From positions 1-15,260 of the forward strand of contig CALBKB010000118.1 in the NCBI GenBank assembly GCA_937892635.1: DNA of 15,260 bases. The letters are read 5' to 3'. The DNA comes from an uncultured Clostridia bacterium (GTDB taxonomy: Bacteria; Bacillota; Clostridia; Oscillospirales; UMGS1783). Every line of letters begins with the position of its first letter. The stretch's first letter is position 1. The notes under the pieces were generated by a model that saw only the letters and a program-made list of their open reading frames with translations, was not told the origin of the DNA and searched no databases. Below are positions 13,741 through 15,260 of this stretch, piece after piece. A program made the translations under genes and the position numbers.

Positions 13741-14912
13741 TTGATTGTGTGAAATTAGCCATTCGCAATATGATCCGCCACCGCTCTCGTACGATTCTGA
13801 CCATGATAGGGATTATCGTTGGTACCTGTTCAGTCATCGCCGTCTACTCGGTGGGTGACGGTGGCCGTACACAGATTTTGGACGCCTTTACCTCGTACGG
13901 GTTCTCCGGCGTAATTGTGACTGCGCCGGCCGGTGCTCCGTTTGAATCGCAGGACGTCAACTATGTCGAATCTCATGTCGACGAGGTGACCTCAGTTATG
14001 CCTCTAATCTATCAGTCGGTCCATATGGGCATTACCCACCCCACGACATCGGTCGCGGCCTTGGGCGTCGGCAATAACGCTATCGCTCTTTCGGTTGCCG
14101 GTGCTGCCTATGGTCGTGGTTTCTCCGCATCCGAGATCAACAGCGCCGCTAAGGTTTGCATGATCGACACCGAACTGGCTTTGCAATTGTATCGTCGCGA
14201 AAATGTTGTTGGGCGTCAAATTTGCCTTTCGATCAACGATCGCCAAGAACAGTTTCGCATTATCGGGGTCATAGCCAAAAACAAAACCGCCATCGGAAGT
14301 ATGATCGGCGATTCAGCGGTCTTTGTCTATGTGCCGTATACTACCGTGTTTGAGCTGTCGGGCAACTCCGGCTTCGAGATGTTTCTCATGTCGGTCGAAG
14401 ATCAGTCCAAGGCCGATACCACCAGTAAACGAGTTGTCAGTCTGTTGGAGGCGCGGTCTAAGCAATCCGGTTACAGTTATGAAAACCTCTCCAATCAGCA
14501 GGACACCATTAATTCCGTTATGGGCACGGTGACGATCATCATATCGGCAATTGCCGCCGTATCTCTGATAGTCGGCGGGGTGGGGGTCATGACGATTATG
14601 CTGGTCGCTGTCCAGGAACGCCGTCGTGAGATCGGCATCAAAAAAGCTATTGGCGCAACCAACGGTAATATCATGGCCGAATTTATGCTGGAAGCGGTCA
14701 TTTTGTCAGTTGTCGGCGGATTGATCGGAATCCTGTTTGGCTATTTGCTGTCATTACTGGCTCGCCCGATTTTGGGAATTATTTCAAACTTTAATATGAA
14801 TATTGCCATTTGCGCCTTGCTTTTTTGTGCTATTATCGGTATTATATTTAGTGTATACCCCGCTAAAAAAGCAGCCGCTCTCAACCCCATAGAATGTTTG
14901 AAATGCGAATAG
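13734..14912 (+). CDS. MacB/FtsX-type ABC transporter permease
   Basis: A 392-residue permease with the MacB layout. It has one N-terminal membrane helix (about residues 20-42, TILTMIGIIVGTCSVIAVYS), a large extracytoplasmic MacB-PCD-like domain (about 43-260), then three C-terminal helices in an FtsX domain. The motif GGVGVMTIMLVAVQERRREI and GIKKAIGAT, which contacts the ATPase, and the terminal VYPAKKAAALNPIECL are diagnostic. ATG 13734 overlaps the adaptor stop (ATGGTGA); GTG 13725 is an alternative with three more residues. The ATP-binding subunit normally encoded between adaptor and permease is missing, and the next gene is yunB, so the ATPase must come from elsewhere if this system works. 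The substrate is unknown. Confidence 0.88.
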   Translation: MVIDCVKLAIRNMIRHRSRTILTMIGIIVGTCSVIAVYSVGDGGRTQILDAFTSYGFSGVIVTAPAGAPFESQDVNYVESHVDEVTSVMPLIYQSVHMGITHPTTSVAALGVGNNAIALSVAGAAYGRGFSASEINSAAKVCMIDTELALQLYRRENVVGRQICLSINDRQEQFRIIGVIAKNKTAIGSMIGDSAVFVYVPYTTVFELSGNSGFEMFLMSVEDQSKADTTSKRVVSLLEARSKQSGYSYENLSNQQDTINSVMGTVTIIISAIAAVSLIVGGVGVMTIMLVAVQERRREIGIKKAIGATNGNIMAEFMLEAVILSVVGGLIGILFGYLLSLLARPILGIISNFNMNIAICALLFCAIIGIIFSVYPAKKAAALNPIECLKCE

Positions 14913-14987
14913 GATAGCCATCTCCTCGGTATAGCTCGTTATTGGGTAATTTTGGTGCCTGTTTCATATACTGATATGGGTGAGAGT

Positions 14988-15260
14988 ATGAAGACTAGTA
15001 TGTTGTCGGCGCAGCGACCGCGTCCATTTCGTCGTTGTATCATGGCGGTTGTTTGCGTGTTTCTAGTATTGATCGCTGTAGCGGTGTTGTTATTTGCGCG
15101 TTTGCGCCCGATGATTCGGCCGATTGCCGTGGCGCGAGCCAAGTCCATCGCTACCCGTTCGATCAATGCTGCCGTCGATCAGGTTTTGGCCATGGATTCC
15201 GTTTCCTATGAATCGTTGATCTCACTGGAAACGGATGAAGCTAACCGTGTCACGGCACTA
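14988..15260 (+). CDS. yunB: Sporulation protein YunB, N-terminal fragment
   Basis: The first 91 codons of a gene that runs off the right edge with no stop. A basic N terminus (QRPRPFRR) is followed by one membrane helix (about residues 18-37), then LRPMIRPIAVARAKSIATRS and INAAVDQVL, VSYESLISLETDEANRVTAL. The pattern A-K-x-I-A-T-R-x-I-N-x-A-V followed by S-Y-E-x-L-I-x-L-E-x-D is typical of YunB, a membrane protein needed for efficient sporulation and expressed in the mother cell in Bacillus. The ATG at 14988 has GGGTGAGAG just upstream; an in-frame ATG at 14976 would add four residues but has no ribosome binding site. Its presence indicates an endospore-former. The 75 nt between the permease and this gene hold no clear terminator. 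Confidence 0.85.
   Translation, partial: MKTSMLSAQRPRPFRRCIMAVVCVFLVLIAVAVLLFARLRPMIRPIAVARAKSIATRSINAAVDQVLAMDSVSYESLISLETDEANRVTAL

Noticed and set aside
14913..14975. Possible terminator after the ABC permease
   Set aside because: The repeated ATAGC segments are direct, not inverted, and no stable stem followed by a U-tract could be drawn.
1..15260. CRISPR arrays, tRNA or rRNA genes, insertion sequences, defence or phage genes
   Set aside because: No regularly spaced repeats, no RNA gene signatures, and no transposase, integrase or phage proteins are visible in any frame. Apart from the divIVA insertion the window is ordinary core chromosome.

Overview
The window looks like chromosomal DNA of a spore-forming Gram-positive bacterium of the Clostridia, probably Oscillospirales/Ruminococcaceae-like (inference). 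Three things point there. The gene order miaB-ricA-mutS-mutL-miaA and the order yggS-sepF-yggT-ylmH-divIVA-lspA-rluD are the Bacillota arrangements. MutL carries the endonuclease motifs found in bacteria without MutH. A truncated sporulation gene (yunB) closes the window. Nearly everything is on the plus strand, with strong GGAGG-type ribosome binding sites and many start/stop overlaps. I see no tRNA, rRNA, CRISPR array or transposase.

Region 1 (1-6091) is a tRNA-modification and mismatch-repair operon: the 3' end of miaB, a RicA/YmcA-like protein with a C-terminal cysteine cluster, mutS, mutL and miaA. MiaA and MiaB act one after the other on A37 of tRNAs. MutS and MutL are partners in mismatch repair.

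Region 2 (6104-10244) is the conserved cell-division neighbourhood: an HlyD-like membrane protein, the PLP-binding protein YggS, SepF, YggT, the S4-domain protein YlmH and DivIVA. The 3' part of divIVA is broken by about 200 bp of foreign-looking DNA. Read on the minus strand, this piece encodes the N-terminal part of an M3-family (Dcp-like) peptidase. The original acidic DivIVA tail resumes beyond it in a different frame (about 10167-10244). This is the most surprising thing in the window. It is either a real small insertion or an assembly artefact.

Region 3 (10261-12509): a hairpin follows divIVA, then lspA and an rluD-type pseudouridine synthase that overlap. A consensus promoter overlaps the rluD stop codon and reads into a TPP riboswitch, an intrinsic terminator and the thiamine transporter gene thiT. 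thiT ends at a strong terminator that lies inside the 3' end of a convergent small Cys-rich gene.

Region 4 (12510-15260): a divergent intergenic region with a perfect 9-bp inverted repeat, then an HlyD/MacA-type adaptor overlapping a MacB/FtsX-type permease with no ATPase gene between them. The start of yunB runs off the right edge.
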